Source of the DNA: Caloramator sp.
Lineage (GTDB): Bacteria; Bacillota; Clostridia; Clostridiales; Caloramatoraceae
Direction of reading: 5' to 3'
DNA: 61,616 bases
Assembly (NCBI GenBank): GCA_026416875.1
Contig: JAOAEI010000003.1
Span: forward strand, 1 to 61,616
The position numbers were made by a program, and so were the translations under genes. The notes beneath the pieces were generated by a model, which ran no database searches, was not told the origin of the DNA, and saw only the letters and a program-made list of their open reading frames with translations. Each line of letters opens with the position of its first letter. Position 1 is the first letter of the stretch. This document shows positions 42,647 to 52,780 of this stretch, piece after piece.

Positions 42647-44710
42647 ATGGTGGCAAGGGATGCTAACACTGTAATTGCAAGAATTGGACTTGATGATAGA
42701 GGATTCCAAGAGGGTGTATCTAAAATACAAAGAAGCTTAAAGGTTATTCAAAGTGAATTTGCTGCAGCATCATCAAAGCTTGGTGAATTTGGCAATTCAA
42801 CAGAAGGATTAAAACTTAAAGCTGATAGTTTAAATAGGCAGATTGAACTTCAAAAAGAAAAAGTAGCAGCATTAGAGAAGGCATACAAAGAAAGCGTTGA
42901 GGCAAAGGGTGAAGATGCAAAAGCAACTGAAAACCTAAAAATTAAACTTAATTATGCTACTGCAGAGCTAAATAAAATGGAACAAGAGCTAAAAAATACA
43001 ACGTGGGAATTAAAAGAAAAAAGCTCTGCTTGGTATAAACTGTCCCAAAGCATGAATAGTGCAGGGGAGAAGATGAAGTCTGTAGGAGATAAGATGTCAT
43101 CAATAGGCAGTAAACTTTCAACTGCCGTAACACTTCCACTTGTAGGAATTGGAACTGCTGCAACCAAAATGGCTATGGATGCTGTAGAATCTGAAAACCT
43201 ATTTGAAGTTTCAATGGGTGCTATGGCAGGTGAGGCAAGAAAATGGTCAGAGGAAATATCAAAAGCTCTTGGACTTAATGCCTATAATGTAAGAAAAAAT
43301 GTAGCAACATACAACTCAATGCTAACAAGTATGGGGCTAACATCACAAGAAGCATTAAAAATGTCAGAGGGGCTTACACAGCTTTCATACGATATGGCCT
43401 CCTTTTATAATTTAAAACCTGAAGAGGCCTTTGAAAAATTAAAGGCAGGAATATCAGGTGAAGCTGAACCTTTAAAGGCTTTAGGAATATTAGTTAATGA
43501 AAATACAATAAAGACGTATGCATATACACATGGGATTGCAAAACAGGGTGAGGCATTAACTGAACAGCAAAAGGTAATGGCAAGGTATGGGGTTATTATG
43601 GAAGCTACTAAAAATGCACAGGGTGACCTTGCAAGAACTATGGACTCACCAACAAATAAAATAAGGGTTATGAAAGAACAGGCAGAGCAGCTTGGAATTC
43701 AGTTTGGACAAATTCTTTTACCAGTTCTTGAAAAGCTAATAGGAGTAATAAAGCCTTTAATGGATAAATTCCAAGGATTATCAAAAGAGCAGCAGGAGAT
43801 GATTGTAAAAATTGGGCTAGTAGTTGCAGCGATTGGTCCTATTATAGGAATAATAGGAAAAATAATAAGCATAGCAGGCACACTCTCTACTATTATAGGA
43901 AGCACATCAGGGGCAATGGCTACAGCAGGTGGTGCATCTGCAGTTTTAGGAAGTGCTTTTACTGCTTTAACTGGACCTGTTGGAATAGCTGCTATGGCTA
44001 TTGCAGGTATTGTTGCTGCTGGGGTTTTATTAATAAAGAATTGGGATAAAATAAAAGAGGCTCTAAATGTTTTAAAAGAAGGCATAACAACAAAATTCAA
44101 TTCAATAAAAGAAAATATATCAACTGCATGGGATAATGTGAAAAGCAAAACTTCTAACGTGTGGAATAGCGTAAAAAACACAATAAATGAACATGGTGGT
44201 GGGATAAGAGGAATTATAGGAACTTACATTGAGGGATATAAAGCAGTATGGAGTAAGGGATTTGAATTTTTAAACAGCATAACAGGTGGAAAATTAGGAG
44301 AAGTTTTTGAGAAAATAAAAAGCATAGCTGGTTCTATTAAAGAAAAACTATCTGATATGTTTGATTTTAAAATACCTAAAATAAAACTGCCGCATTTTTC
44401 AATAAAGGGTGAGTTTAGTTTAAAGCCACCAAGTGTTCCGCATTTAGAAGTTAACTGGTATGCAAGTGGGGGAATCTTTAACAGGCCCAGTATAATTGGT
44501 GTTGGTGAATCAGGAAGTGAGGCAGTTTTACCAATTGATAGATTAGATGAATTAATGGCAAGAGCAATTGAAAAGGCAAAGGGAAACACCAGCGGAATAA
44601 TACTTCACATAGAAAACTTTTATAATAATTCTGATAAGGATATAGAAAAGCTTGCCTATGAACTTGAGTTTTATAGACAAAGAATTGCACTTGGAAGGGG
44701 TGGGAGGTAA
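42647..44710 (+). CDS. Tail tape measure protein
   Basis: Sets tail length and is ejected with the DNA. The 687-residue protein has an N-terminal coiled coil (about 25-130), the tape-measure core (PhageMin_Tail-like; QLSYDMASFYNLKPEEAFEKLKAGISGEAEPLKALGI), hydrophobic segments near residues 385-475 rich in Gly/Ala/Ile, and the C-terminal FNRPSIIGVGESGSEAVLPIDRLDELM common to these proteins. It is rather short, suggesting a short flexible tail. It overlaps the distal tail gene by one base. Confidence 0.95.
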   Translation: MVARDANTVIARIGLDDRGFQEGVSKIQRSLKVIQSEFAAASSKLGEFGNSTEGLKLKADSLNRQIELQKEKVAALEKAYKESVEAKGEDAKATENLKIKLNYATAELNKMEQELKNTTWELKEKSSAWYKLSQSMNSAGEKMKSVGDKMSSIGSKLSTAVTLPLVGIGTAATKMAMDAVESENLFEVSMGAMAGEARKWSEEISKALGLNAYNVRKNVATYNSMLTSMGLTSQEALKMSEGLTQLSYDMASFYNLKPEEAFEKLKAGISGEAEPLKALGILVNENTIKTYAYTHGIAKQGEALTEQQKVMARYGVIMEATKNAQGDLARTMDSPTNKIRVMKEQAEQLGIQFGQILLPVLEKLIGVIKPLMDKFQGLSKEQQEMIVKIGLVVAAIGPIIGIIGKIISIAGTLSTIIGSTSGAMATAGGASAVLGSAFTALTGPVGIAAMAIAGIVAAGVLLIKNWDKIKEALNVLKEGITTKFNSIKENISTAWDNVKSKTSNVWNSVKNTINEHGGGIRGIIGTYIEGYKAVWSKGFEFLNSITGGKLGEVFEKIKSIAGSIKEKLSDMFDFKIPKIKLPHFSIKGEFSLKPPSVPHLEVNWYASGGIFNRPSIIGVGESGSEAVLPIDRLDELMARAIEKAKGNTSGIILHIENFYNNSDKDIEKLAYELEFYRQRIALGRGGR

Positions 44711-45414
44711 TGCTTAGCTTTAATTTTGCATGCAAAGATAGCTATTTAGATTATGGCATTTTAATTTCTACAAGACCTACCATTCCATCTCCAAAAAGAA
44801 GAGTATCAGCTATTGATATTCCAGGTAGAGATTCAAGTTTAAGGTATGATGAAGGAACCTATGAAGATATTACGATTGCTGTTGAGTGCTCTTTAGCTTC
44901 AGGAAACATTATTCAAAAAATAGATGAAATAAGTGCCTGGCTTTTTAATTCAGGAGAGAATGATTTAATATTCTCATTTCAAAATGATAAAAAGTATATA
45001 GCCCAAGTTGTAAATTCAATAGAGTTTAAACAGGTTTTAAGATATTCTATAAAGTTTCCTGTTATATTTAACTGTAGACCATTTAAATATGCAGTTTCAA
45101 ATAACTTAATTACAATAACTCAAAGCGGAACTAATTTAATAAATCCAGGAACAATATATAGTATGCCTAAAATATATGTATATGGAACGGGTGATATAAC
45201 ACTAAAAATAAATGGAAATGAGATAAAAATAAACGGATTATCAAATAAAATAATAGTTGATTCCACTCTTTATGACTGCTATGATGATAACCTTAATAAC
45301 TTAAACTCAAAGGTTAATGGTAGTTTTCCTATATTAAAAATAGGGAATAATTTAGTTGAATGGACAGGAAATGTTTCAAAAATTGAAATCTTACCTAACT
45401 GGCGGTGGTTGTAG
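44710..45414 (+). CDS. Distal tail protein (Dit / Sipho_tail)
   Basis: Baseplate hub protein of 234 residues. RRVSAIDIPGRDSSLRYDEGTYEDITIAVEC matches the Sipho_tail N-domain (usual form ...VPGRDG), followed by ISAWLFNSGENDLIFSFQNDKKYIAQV and a beta-rich C-terminal domain. ATG 44710 overlaps the tape measure stop, after GGGGTGGGAGG. Confidence 0.9.
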   Translation: MLSFNFACKDSYLDYGILISTRPTIPSPKRRVSAIDIPGRDSSLRYDEGTYEDITIAVECSLASGNIIQKIDEISAWLFNSGENDLIFSFQNDKKYIAQVVNSIEFKQVLRYSIKFPVIFNCRPFKYAVSNNLITITQSGTNLINPGTIYSMPKIYVYGTGDITLKINGNEIKINGLSNKIIVDSTLYDCYDDNLNNLNSKVNGSFPILKIGNNLVEWTGNVSKIEILPNWRWL

Positions 45415-47309
45415 TGATTTGTGTTTATGACAAAAAGACTAAAAAGGGTGAATTTGAAAATATAGGACTTGGTGTTTTAGACGAGTGTATAGTAGCTGAA
45501 ATAACAGAAGAACTAAATGGTGAATACAGTTTATATCTAGAATATCCAGCGAACTCTAAGAAAGCAAACTACTTAGTTGAGTTTAATATAATAAAGGCTT
45601 TAGGTCAGCTTTTTAGGATATATAAGGTTGAAAGAGAAGGAGAAAAAATAGGAAAGATAAAGGTATGGGCAAGGCATATATTTTACGACCTTGCTTTTTA
45701 TTTTATAGAAGCAGCAACACTTGTTAATGCTAATATGAAAGAAGCAATAGAAGGAACCATCCCGCCTGAAGCACAGGCAGTTTTTAAATTTACAGCACCA
45801 GAGGAGAATGTTTATCCATTTAGTATAAGAAATGCAAATGCACTTGAGGCCTTTTTTAAGATACTCCAGCAATATGGCGGAGAAATAGAAAGAGATAATT
45901 ACAACATTGAAATTCTTGAACAAATAGGATCTAATACTGGGATATTAATAAAGTACGGGAAGAACATAAAAGGAATAAGGGCAATAATTGATACTAATGA
46001 TTTTGCAACAAAGATATATCCAATAGGGAAGGATAATTTAGTTCTTCCTGAAAGATATATTGAGGCTGAAGGTGAGGTTGCTAAGATTTTGCTATATCCA
46101 ATAGTTAAAAAGGTTGAATTTGATACAGGGGATGTTGAAGAGTTAAGAAACTTAGGAAAGGAATATATAAAGAAAGCATCAAATCCTTTTATAAACATAG
46201 AAGTGGATTTTTTAGAACTTTCAAAGATAAAAGAATATGAAAACTACAAGAATCTTACAGAAGTTAATCTTGGAGATGAAGTAAAAGTTCTTCATGAACT
46301 ATTAGGAATAACAGCAAAGCTTAGGGTTATAAAGAAAAGAATTGACCTTTTAAATCCTATTAATACAAAAATAGAACTAGGGAATCCATTAAATACGATA
46401 ATAAATAAACTTGATTTTGAGTCAATGCTTGAAAAGATAGAAAGTAAAATAACAGGTTCCCAAAATCAGCTTATTCTAAAAAGAAACGCTGATACATTAA
46501 ATATAACAACCACAAGATATGCGGCGATGGTGATAGGTTTTTCAGTTTCAGCAGATACTAATTTAACTTCTAACATAGTAATATCAGGCAAGGCAAGTAG
46601 TGATTTAACATTAAGCATTTTCTTTTCATTGGATAATAAATATTATGATTTAAAGCCAACTCAAAAGGTTGCATCAGGGGATAATATCATAAACGTTACA
46701 CTTCCGATGCCGCAGGTTACAGCAGGACAGCATGCTTTTATTATAGAAATGCAAACATCAAATGGAACCTTTACTATTGAGAAAAACAACCTTCAGGTAA
46801 CAATTGAAGGAAGAAACCTAGAAGGTGGATTAAGTCCTAAACTTCCAAGAGCAGAAGTTTTACAATCATTCTTATATGAATTGTTTTTAAATAAGATAGA
46901 ACAGCAAAAGCAAGATATAGTCCTTACAAGTATTCAAAAACTAATAAATGATATTAAACCTAACATAGTGCAGACAAATTCATATGCTGATTACTTGGCT
47001 AAATCATTAGAATGTTTGATATATATAAATATTTCAAAAGCATCAGTTGGAATATCTGAGGTTTTCACAAGATATAAAATGTTTGATTATGAATTTGATA
47101 GTTGGATAAATTTTGATTTGGATTTTGAGAAACTGCCAGATGGATCTTACACAAGTTATGAAAGAGCAACAATTAAAGAATTAGAATATATAAATCAAGG
47201 AAACTTTGAAACCACAATAGGGAATGGCGTAATTTATAAAGCTTTTCTTGCAAATAGAGAAGAATATAACAGTTTAGTTTCATTAAATGCAACAATAAAG
47301 GAAGTATAG
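45414..47309 (+). CDS. Tail endopeptidase-like / minor structural protein (Tal)
   Basis: A tail-tip protein of 631 residues. The first 350 residues match the prophage endopeptidase tail family: DECIVAEITEELNGEYSLYLEYP, IFYDLAFYFIEAATLVNANMKEAIEG and TKIYPIGKDN. The rest is a beta-rich extension with coiled segments, probably used in host contact. I prefer GTG 45414 after GGCGGTGG; the tracked GTG 45405 is within that site. Confidence 0.87.
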   Translation: MICVYDKKTKKGEFENIGLGVLDECIVAEITEELNGEYSLYLEYPANSKKANYLVEFNIIKALGQLFRIYKVEREGEKIGKIKVWARHIFYDLAFYFIEAATLVNANMKEAIEGTIPPEAQAVFKFTAPEENVYPFSIRNANALEAFFKILQQYGGEIERDNYNIEILEQIGSNTGILIKYGKNIKGIRAIIDTNDFATKIYPIGKDNLVLPERYIEAEGEVAKILLYPIVKKVEFDTGDVEELRNLGKEYIKKASNPFINIEVDFLELSKIKEYENYKNLTEVNLGDEVKVLHELLGITAKLRVIKKRIDLLNPINTKIELGNPLNTIINKLDFESMLEKIESKITGSQNQLILKRNADTLNITTTRYAAMVIGFSVSADTNLTSNIVISGKASSDLTLSIFFSLDNKYYDLKPTQKVASGDNIINVTLPMPQVTAGQHAFIIEMQTSNGTFTIEKNNLQVTIEGRNLEGGLSPKLPRAEVLQSFLYELFLNKIEQQKQDIVLTSIQKLINDIKPNIVQTNSYADYLAKSLECLIYINISKASVGISEVFTRYKMFDYEFDSWINFDLDFEKLPDGSYTSYERATIKELEYINQGNFETTIGNGVIYKAFLANREEYNSLVSLNATIKEV

Positions 47310-47319
47310 AGGTGATTAT

Positions 47320-48477
47320 GTGGGAATAATACAAGTTCCAGCACAGCCTAAAGGAAATTTAGGGATGACTCTCTTTGGAACAAATAATGATGATTCAACA
47401 GTAACCTTGCCTGACATAGGTTTTAATTTTTTTTATAATGGTACATCTTTAAGACAGATATATACTAGCGGAAATACATGGGTAGGATTTGGCTCAGCAA
47501 CAGAGCACCTAAAAATAAACAGAAGAGATGCAAGTTATAACAAACTATATTATGCTTCAGAAACTGAAGGTGGAAAGAAAACTTTCAGGGTAAGATTTGA
47601 AGGAAATTCAGTTTGGTCGAGTTGGAATACCAATGATTTAATTTGGGAATTGACCTTATTTGAAACAGGTGTTATTAGACTTGTAATTGAAAAAATACCT
47701 AATACAGGGACAAATAGTTTTGACAACCCTAATGTAGGAACGCAAACTTTAACATTAAGCAATGGGGCATCTTTAATATTTTTTCCTGGGACAGCTGATG
47801 GCAAAAACTATACGATACACTACAATTCAAATTATATTCCAACGAATGAAAAATACCTTATAGTTGATGATGAAGGAATAAAAACTTTTTCTAATGGCTC
47901 ATGGAGTAAAATTGGTGATTTACCTTTAACTGAAGAAATGTTTTTAAGTTTTGGGTTAGATAATATTCCGCAAATTTACTCGGGAATTTTAGGAAATCCA
48001 AAGCTTTATTTTTATTCTGATGATGATATTAAAAAAGCAAATCCTACTAAATATATTTTAGAAACAAAGGAAGTTGTAACAAGCAAACCTAAGGTAATAA
48101 AACAAAGGTCGGACTTTTTAATACCAAGTGGTAAAAACATCTTAAGCATAACTGTTGATACAAGTTTTGTAAGAAGAGATACAAGTGGCAATCCAATCTC
48201 AACAAATGGAGCTATAAAATTAGCAATAAGCTTTGATAGTGGTGCTTCATATTATACTTATAATCAAACAAGTGGTGAATTCGAGGTAATTGATATAAAT
48301 GATATAAATCTATTTTTAAATCAAGGTTTAGATGTAAACAACATAAGTCAATTGAACATTAATTTATTAAACCAGCTATTAACAGAAAATCGAACTATTA
48401 GATTTGCATATTTGTTATGTAAGCCTACATTAGATGATGTATGTAAATTAAAGAAAATAAAAATAATGTTTAATTAA
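47320..48477 (+). CDS. Tail/baseplate protein, unknown
   Basis: A 385-residue protein. The first 170 residues, with LPDIGFNFFYNGTSLRQIYTSGNTWVGFGS and TFRVRFEGNSVWSSWNTNDLIWELTLFETGVIRLVIE, resemble the beta-sandwich (NIDO-like) domains of surface proteins. The C-terminal part is of unknown fold. The GTG start follows GAGGTGAT. Placement between the tail-tip and fibre genes suggests a structural or receptor-binding role. Confidence 0.7.
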   Translation: MGIIQVPAQPKGNLGMTLFGTNNDDSTVTLPDIGFNFFYNGTSLRQIYTSGNTWVGFGSATEHLKINRRDASYNKLYYASETEGGKKTFRVRFEGNSVWSSWNTNDLIWELTLFETGVIRLVIEKIPNTGTNSFDNPNVGTQTLTLSNGASLIFFPGTADGKNYTIHYNSNYIPTNEKYLIVDDEGIKTFSNGSWSKIGDLPLTEEMFLSFGLDNIPQIYSGILGNPKLYFYSDDDIKKANPTKYILETKEVVTSKPKVIKQRSDFLIPSGKNILSITVDTSFVRRDTSGNPISTNGAIKLAISFDSGASYYTYNQTSGEFEVIDINDINLFLNQGLDVNNISQLNINLLNQLLTENRTIRFAYLLCKPTLDDVCKLKKIKIMFN

Positions 48478-48489
48478 GAAGGTGAAAAG

Positions 48490-50154
48490 GTGAGAGAAAT
48501 TGTTTCATATAATAAAGATTTTTTAAACAACACAGTTTTTAAAGAAACAAAGTTAAAGGATGATAGAGGAATAAAAGGCAAAGTATTAATTGAGTTATTT
48601 GATGCGAAAACAAATAAAAAAGTAAAGGAGGCATATACTGAAAACATTATTCCTGATTTGTTTTTTAAGGACATGTTTTTAAGACATTTTGCGGGCGGAA
48701 TAATGGGGATAAATACGCGAAATCAGGATCAATTTAATAATAGTTTTGAATGTATATATCTTACTGACTCCACAAAACCTGAATCGGCAAACACAGAAAA
48801 AGTAACGGGAAATATAATAGGCTATGCTTATAGAAATACTGAGTATTCAGGAACGGATACTTTAAGAGGAACAATAAATAAGGTAGAAAGTAAAATGGAA
48901 ATACTTAATGGGAAAATAAGGACTACATTTGTATTTGACTTTCCAACACATGCTGCAAATGGAAGATTCGAATCTATATATTGGGGAGCTGAACCTTCGA
49001 AAAGAGAAAAATTTTATATAGGGCCACCCATATTTGGAAGAAATAATGGAGATGGAACTATCTATGCAAAACAAAATTTTTATAAAGAGAAATATTGGGC
49101 AATTTATTATATATTTTATAGCGGTGGTTATGGTAGCTTTAGAAGAATATTAAGATTTACAGATTATCATAAAGGATATGCTTACTGTGATGGAACTAAT
49201 AGTAGTGCAACCACAACAAGTTATATTCAATTTCCTGATGATTTAAAAGGACATCAGATTTACCTTCCATTTGACTTAAATTTAGATTACTATGTAGATT
49301 TTTCAAAAGCAGTAAAATTATTAAATTCATCAGGTGGTGCATTTATTTCAAACGAGCTACATGATGTTGTTCCTGTATATAAAGAAAATGGAGAAATAGA
49401 TTATTTTGTAGGGATTTATATATACTATAGCTCTCCCAACTATTACTTAAAAATTTACAAATGGAGTAATGTAGGGGTATTATTGTCAACTGTTGGTCCT
49501 ATAAATTTAACAACAAATTTCAAAGATGCATATAATTCTAATTTTAATTATATAACTTATACGATAAATCCTTTAATGATTGGAGAGGGATATATTGAAA
49601 TATATGGATATAATTCAAGAACCGATACGCAATATAATGAAACAGTTTATACAAATAGATTATTAAGATTAGATCTCAATGGCAATTTAATAAGTGAGTT
49701 AAACTTAAAACCTAAAATAGGAAGTTCTATTTGGTTTGCTTCAAAGGGAATGAATAGTGGCAATATCGAAAGAAGGTGTTATTTAAGTAATTTAAATTAT
49801 AGAACAAAAAATAGAATATATTTATATTATTCTGGAACGCAAGGGGGGACAGGCTTTTATCAAGTAATAACTCCTGAAGGCAATCTTGTGGAAGCTTATA
49901 GAGAATATTTTACCTTTGAAGATTATTCTGATTCAACGGCCTATCCAATAATTGGGACTGACAAGTCCATTTCAATGTATCGATATTCTTACAATGATTA
50001 TGTATATTTTGGCATCTATCATCTATCACTATCAAAACCCTGCGGAGCTCATACAAAGCTTGCTCAGCCAGTTGAAAAAACTGATGCAAATACAATGAAG
50101 ATACAATATACATTTGAGATTGACTTAATAGATTTTGCCTTTGATTTTTATTAA
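48490..50154 (+). CDS. Tail fibre-like protein
   Basis: A 554-residue protein, rich in Tyr, Asn, Gly and Ser and in short beta strands, with no recognised catalytic motif. The N-terminal 60 residues (VSYNKDFLNNTVFKETKLKDDRGIKGKVLIELFDAKTNKKVKEAYTEN) look like an attachment region. It is the last structural gene before the lysis cassette, where receptor-binding proteins are usual. AAGGTGAAAAG precedes the GTG start. Confidence 0.72.
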   Translation: MREIVSYNKDFLNNTVFKETKLKDDRGIKGKVLIELFDAKTNKKVKEAYTENIIPDLFFKDMFLRHFAGGIMGINTRNQDQFNNSFECIYLTDSTKPESANTEKVTGNIIGYAYRNTEYSGTDTLRGTINKVESKMEILNGKIRTTFVFDFPTHAANGRFESIYWGAEPSKREKFYIGPPIFGRNNGDGTIYAKQNFYKEKYWAIYYIFYSGGYGSFRRILRFTDYHKGYAYCDGTNSSATTTSYIQFPDDLKGHQIYLPFDLNLDYYVDFSKAVKLLNSSGGAFISNELHDVVPVYKENGEIDYFVGIYIYYSSPNYYLKIYKWSNVGVLLSTVGPINLTTNFKDAYNSNFNYITYTINPLMIGEGYIEIYGYNSRTDTQYNETVYTNRLLRLDLNGNLISELNLKPKIGSSIWFASKGMNSGNIERRCYLSNLNYRTKNRIYLYYSGTQGGTGFYQVITPEGNLVEAYREYFTFEDYSDSTAYPIIGTDKSISMYRYSYNDYVYFGIYHLSLSKPCGAHTKLAQPVEKTDANTMKIQYTFEIDLIDFAFDFY

Positions 50155-50169
50155 GAGAGGATGATTAAG

Positions 50170-50568
50170 ATGAAAAACAATACAGTTCAACTTATCTTTG
50201 CTACCATAGGGGGTTACTTAGGTTATTTTTTAGGAGGATTTGATGGGTTTATGTATGCACTTATAACCTTTGTGGTTATTGATTATATAACAGGCCTTAT
50301 GGTAGCAGTTCTTGAGAGGAAGCTTTCAAGTGAGGTTGGGTTTAGAGGGATATTTAAAAAGATTCTTATTTTTATCATGGTTGGCATAGGGAATATAATC
50401 GATGTTAATGTAATAAAAAGCGGTAGTGCAGTTCGCACCGCCGTTATTTTTTTCTACATTTCAAATGAAGGAATAAGTATCATTGAAAATTCAGCAAAGA
50501 TTGGACTACCTGTCCCAGAAAAGCTTAAAGAGCTTTTAAAACAAATAAATGAAGGAGGAGAAAAGTGA
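50170..50568 (+). CDS. Phage holin (phage_holin_4/toxin-secretion type)
   Basis: Membrane protein that permeabilises the membrane at lysis. The sequence GGYLGYFLGGFDGFMYALITFVVIDYITGLMVAVLERKLSSEVGFRGIFKKILIFIMVGIGNIID contains at least three hydrophobic segments and the GFRGIxKK motif of the family. I prefer ATG 50170, with AGAGAGG about 10 bases upstream; ATG 50161 abuts it. It overlaps the amidase start by one base. Confidence 0.92.
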   Translation: MKNNTVQLIFATIGGYLGYFLGGFDGFMYALITFVVIDYITGLMVAVLERKLSSEVGFRGIFKKILIFIMVGIGNIIDVNVIKSGSAVRTAVIFFYISNEGISIIENSAKIGLPVPEKLKELLKQINEGGEK

Positions 50569-51224
50569 TGGCAAGGGTATGCTTAGACTATGGGCATGGT
50601 GGAATAGATAGTGGAGCAGTATATAAAGGAAGATGCGAAAAGGATGATAATTTAGAACTCGGTTTGAAGATTGCAGAAGAATTAAGAAGGCATGGGGTTA
50701 TTGTAGGTGAAACAAGAACTTCTGATACAACTTTAAGTTTAAAGGATAGAACATTGTTTGCAAATAAAGGCAATTTTGACTACTTTATATCCTTTCATAG
50801 GAATGCCTATATACCAGAGAAAACAAATGGGGTTGAAACGTATGTATATATAATAGGTAGAGAAAAATCAAAAGAACTAGCAGAAAGGATTCAAAAGGCT
50901 TTAATTCAGGTAGGATTCTTTAATAGGGGAATAAAAAAAGCAAATTTTCAAGTATTAAGAGAAACAAAGATGCCAGCAGTATTAGTTGAAGTTGGCTTTA
51001 TTGACAACAGTGAGGATAACAAATTATTTGACAGTAAAAAAGATGAAATAGCAAAAGGAATTGCAAAGGCTATATTAGAGCAGTTAAATATAAAATATGT
51101 AGAAACTTCTAAAATTTTATACAGAGTTGCTGCAGGAACTTTCTCAAACAGAGAGAATGCTGAAAAGCAGGTTAAAAAATTAAAAGAATTAGGTATAGAT
51201 GCAATAATTGTTGAGTCTAAATAA
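50568..51224 (+). CDS. N-acetylmuramoyl-L-alanine amidase with SPOR domain (endolysin)
   Basis: Zinc-dependent cell-wall amidase (Amidase_3). Metal ligands are in CLDYGHGGIDSGAV (His), the Glu-containing KCEKDDNLELGLKIAEEL-like helix, and FISFHRNAY (His). The catalytic Glu lies in VLVEVGFIDNSEDN. Residues about 180-218 form a SPOR-type peptidoglycan-binding domain, ILYRVAAGTFSNRENAEKQVKKLKELG. ATG 50568 follows GAAGGAGGAG. A terminator follows. Confidence 0.94.
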   Translation: MARVCLDYGHGGIDSGAVYKGRCEKDDNLELGLKIAEELRRHGVIVGETRTSDTTLSLKDRTLFANKGNFDYFISFHRNAYIPEKTNGVETYVYIIGREKSKELAERIQKALIQVGFFNRGIKKANFQVLRETKMPAVLVEVGFIDNSEDNKLFDSKKDEIAKGIAKAILEQLNIKYVETSKILYRVAAGTFSNRENAEKQVKKLKELGIDAIIVESK

Positions 51225-51228
51225 ATTT

Positions 51229-51257
51229 GAAGCTCTTTAGGGGCTTCTTTTTTTTTA
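51229..51257 (+). terminator. Terminator after the lysis genes
   Basis: GAAGC-tctttagg-GGCTTC followed by nine T; end of the late operon. Confidence 0.85.
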
Positions 51258-51277
51258 TTGTCAGAAGGGGGATGTTT

Positions 51278-51442
51278 ATGACTAAGGATCAGTTTGAAAG
51301 AGAAAAAAATTACAGGGTATCAATTTCGATTGCAAAACTTATGATTTCTAAGAACATAATTAATGAAGATGATTTTGAGAAAATAAAGATGCTACTTATT
51401 GATAAATACAAGCCTATTATAGGGTCTCTAACCTACAATTAA
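51278..51442 (+). CDS. Small protein preceding the recombinases
   Basis: A 54-residue protein, MTKDQFEREKNYRVSISIAKLMISKNIINEDDFEKIKMLLIDKYKPIIGSL. Short proteins of this pattern often precede paired serine recombinases in clostridial elements and end in a SHOCT-like helical segment. ATG 51278 follows AAGGGGG; the tracked start is in the terminator. It may be a directionality or accessory factor, but that is only inferred. Confidence 0.65.
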   Translation: MTKDQFEREKNYRVSISIAKLMISKNIINEDDFEKIKMLLIDKYKPIIGSLTYN

Positions 51443-51496
51443 CTTGCTTTGTATCAATATAAGAGTTAACATGTGTAGCTGAAAGGGGAGATAAGA

Positions 51497-52777
51497 ATGC
51501 AAAGAAAGGTAATAAAGATTCAACCTAAAATAATAAGAATTCCATCTAAAAAACGTGTTGCGGCTTATGCAAGAGTATCAAGTGGAAAGGATGCTATGCT
51601 TAATTCTCTTTCAGCTCAAATCAGCTACTACAGTAACTTTATTCAAAAACACCTTGAATGGGAGTATGTAGGAGTATATGCTGATGAGGCATTTACTGGA
51701 ACAAAAGAAGAAAGACCAGAGTTTCAAAGACTTTTAAAAGACTGTAGAGATGGTAAAATAGATATGGTTATCACAAAATCAATATCAAGATTTGCAAGAA
51801 ATACTGTAACAATGCTTGAAGTTGTAAGAGAACTAAAGAGTTTAAATGTAGATGTATATTTTGAAAAAGAGAATATTCATAGTCTTAGCGGGGATGGGGA
51901 GCTTATGCTAACTATCCTCGCTTCTTTTGCACAGGAGGAAAGTAGGTCCGTCAGTGAAAACTGCAAATGGAGGATAAGAAAAGGATTTAAAGAGGGAGAA
52001 CTTGTTAACTTAAGATTTATGTATGGGTATAGGATAGAAAAAGGGAAAATAGAAATCAATGAGGATGAGGCTAAAATTGTCCGAATGATTTTTGATGATT
52101 ATATAAATGGAATGGGATGTACAAAAATAGCAAGGAAACTTAGAGAGATGGGCATAGAAAAGATAAGAGGCGGTAAATGGAACTCCGAAAGAGTTGTAGA
52201 AATATTAAAGAATGAAAAATATACAGGGAATGCCTTGCTTCAGAAAAAATTTGTAAAGGACCATTTAACAAAAACTATAGTTAGAAATAAAGGTTATCTT
52301 CCAAAATATTATGCAGAGGAAACACATCCAGCTATAATCGATTTAGAAACATTTCAAAAGGCACAAGAGATTTTAGAAGAAAGAAGATTGAAGTATTCAC
52401 CCCAAAAAGAAGGTTCAAATCATATATTTCAGAGGAAAATTATATGTGGAATATGTGGGAAAAAATATAGGAGAAAAAGAAGAAAGGATAAGTTTATATG
52501 GCACTGTTCTACCTATTTAAAATATGGTAAAGATACCTGCCAGTCAAAGCAGATACCTGAAGATGTATTAATTTCAGTCATTAATGAGGGTGAGTTTGAT
52601 AAAGCGAAAATAAAGGAAATACAGGTGATAGAGCAAGGAAAACTTAACTTCATATTAAATGATGGAAGTGTAGTTGAAAAAGAATGGAGCTACAAACCAA
52701 GAAGTGAAAGTTGGAGTGATGAAGCAAGGCAAAGGGCAAGAGAAAAAAGCCTTAAAAGAATTGAGAGGAGGAGTTAA
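51497..52777 (+). CDS. Large serine recombinase 1
   Basis: Site-specific recombinase of 426 residues. The resolvase domain has the catalytic Ser in RVAAYARVSSGKD near residue 24, SLSAQISYY, ITKSISRFARNTVTMLE and ILASFAQEESRSVSENCKWRIRKGF. The recombinase domain follows (WNSERVVEILKNEKYTGNALLQK), then a zinc ribbon CGICGKKYRRKRRKDKFIWHCSTY...CQS. It lacks the long coiled coil of its neighbour. AAGGGGAGAT precedes the ATG, and 3 bases separate it from recombinase 2, so the two likely act together. Confidence 0.93.
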   Translation: MQRKVIKIQPKIIRIPSKKRVAAYARVSSGKDAMLNSLSAQISYYSNFIQKHLEWEYVGVYADEAFTGTKEERPEFQRLLKDCRDGKIDMVITKSISRFARNTVTMLEVVRELKSLNVDVYFEKENIHSLSGDGELMLTILASFAQEESRSVSENCKWRIRKGFKEGELVNLRFMYGYRIEKGKIEINEDEAKIVRMIFDDYINGMGCTKIARKLREMGIEKIRGGKWNSERVVEILKNEKYTGNALLQKKFVKDHLTKTIVRNKGYLPKYYAEETHPAIIDLETFQKAQEILEERRLKYSPQKEGSNHIFQRKIICGICGKKYRRKRRKDKFIWHCSTYLKYGKDTCQSKQIPEDVLISVINEGEFDKAKIKEIQVIEQGKLNFILNDGSVVEKEWSYKPRSESWSDEARQRAREKSLKRIERRS

Positions 52778-52780
52778 CTT

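Noticed and set aside
43699-44181. 160-aa minus-strand ORF and other long antisense ORFs
   Set aside because: They are shadows opposite well-supported phage genes such as the tape measure.
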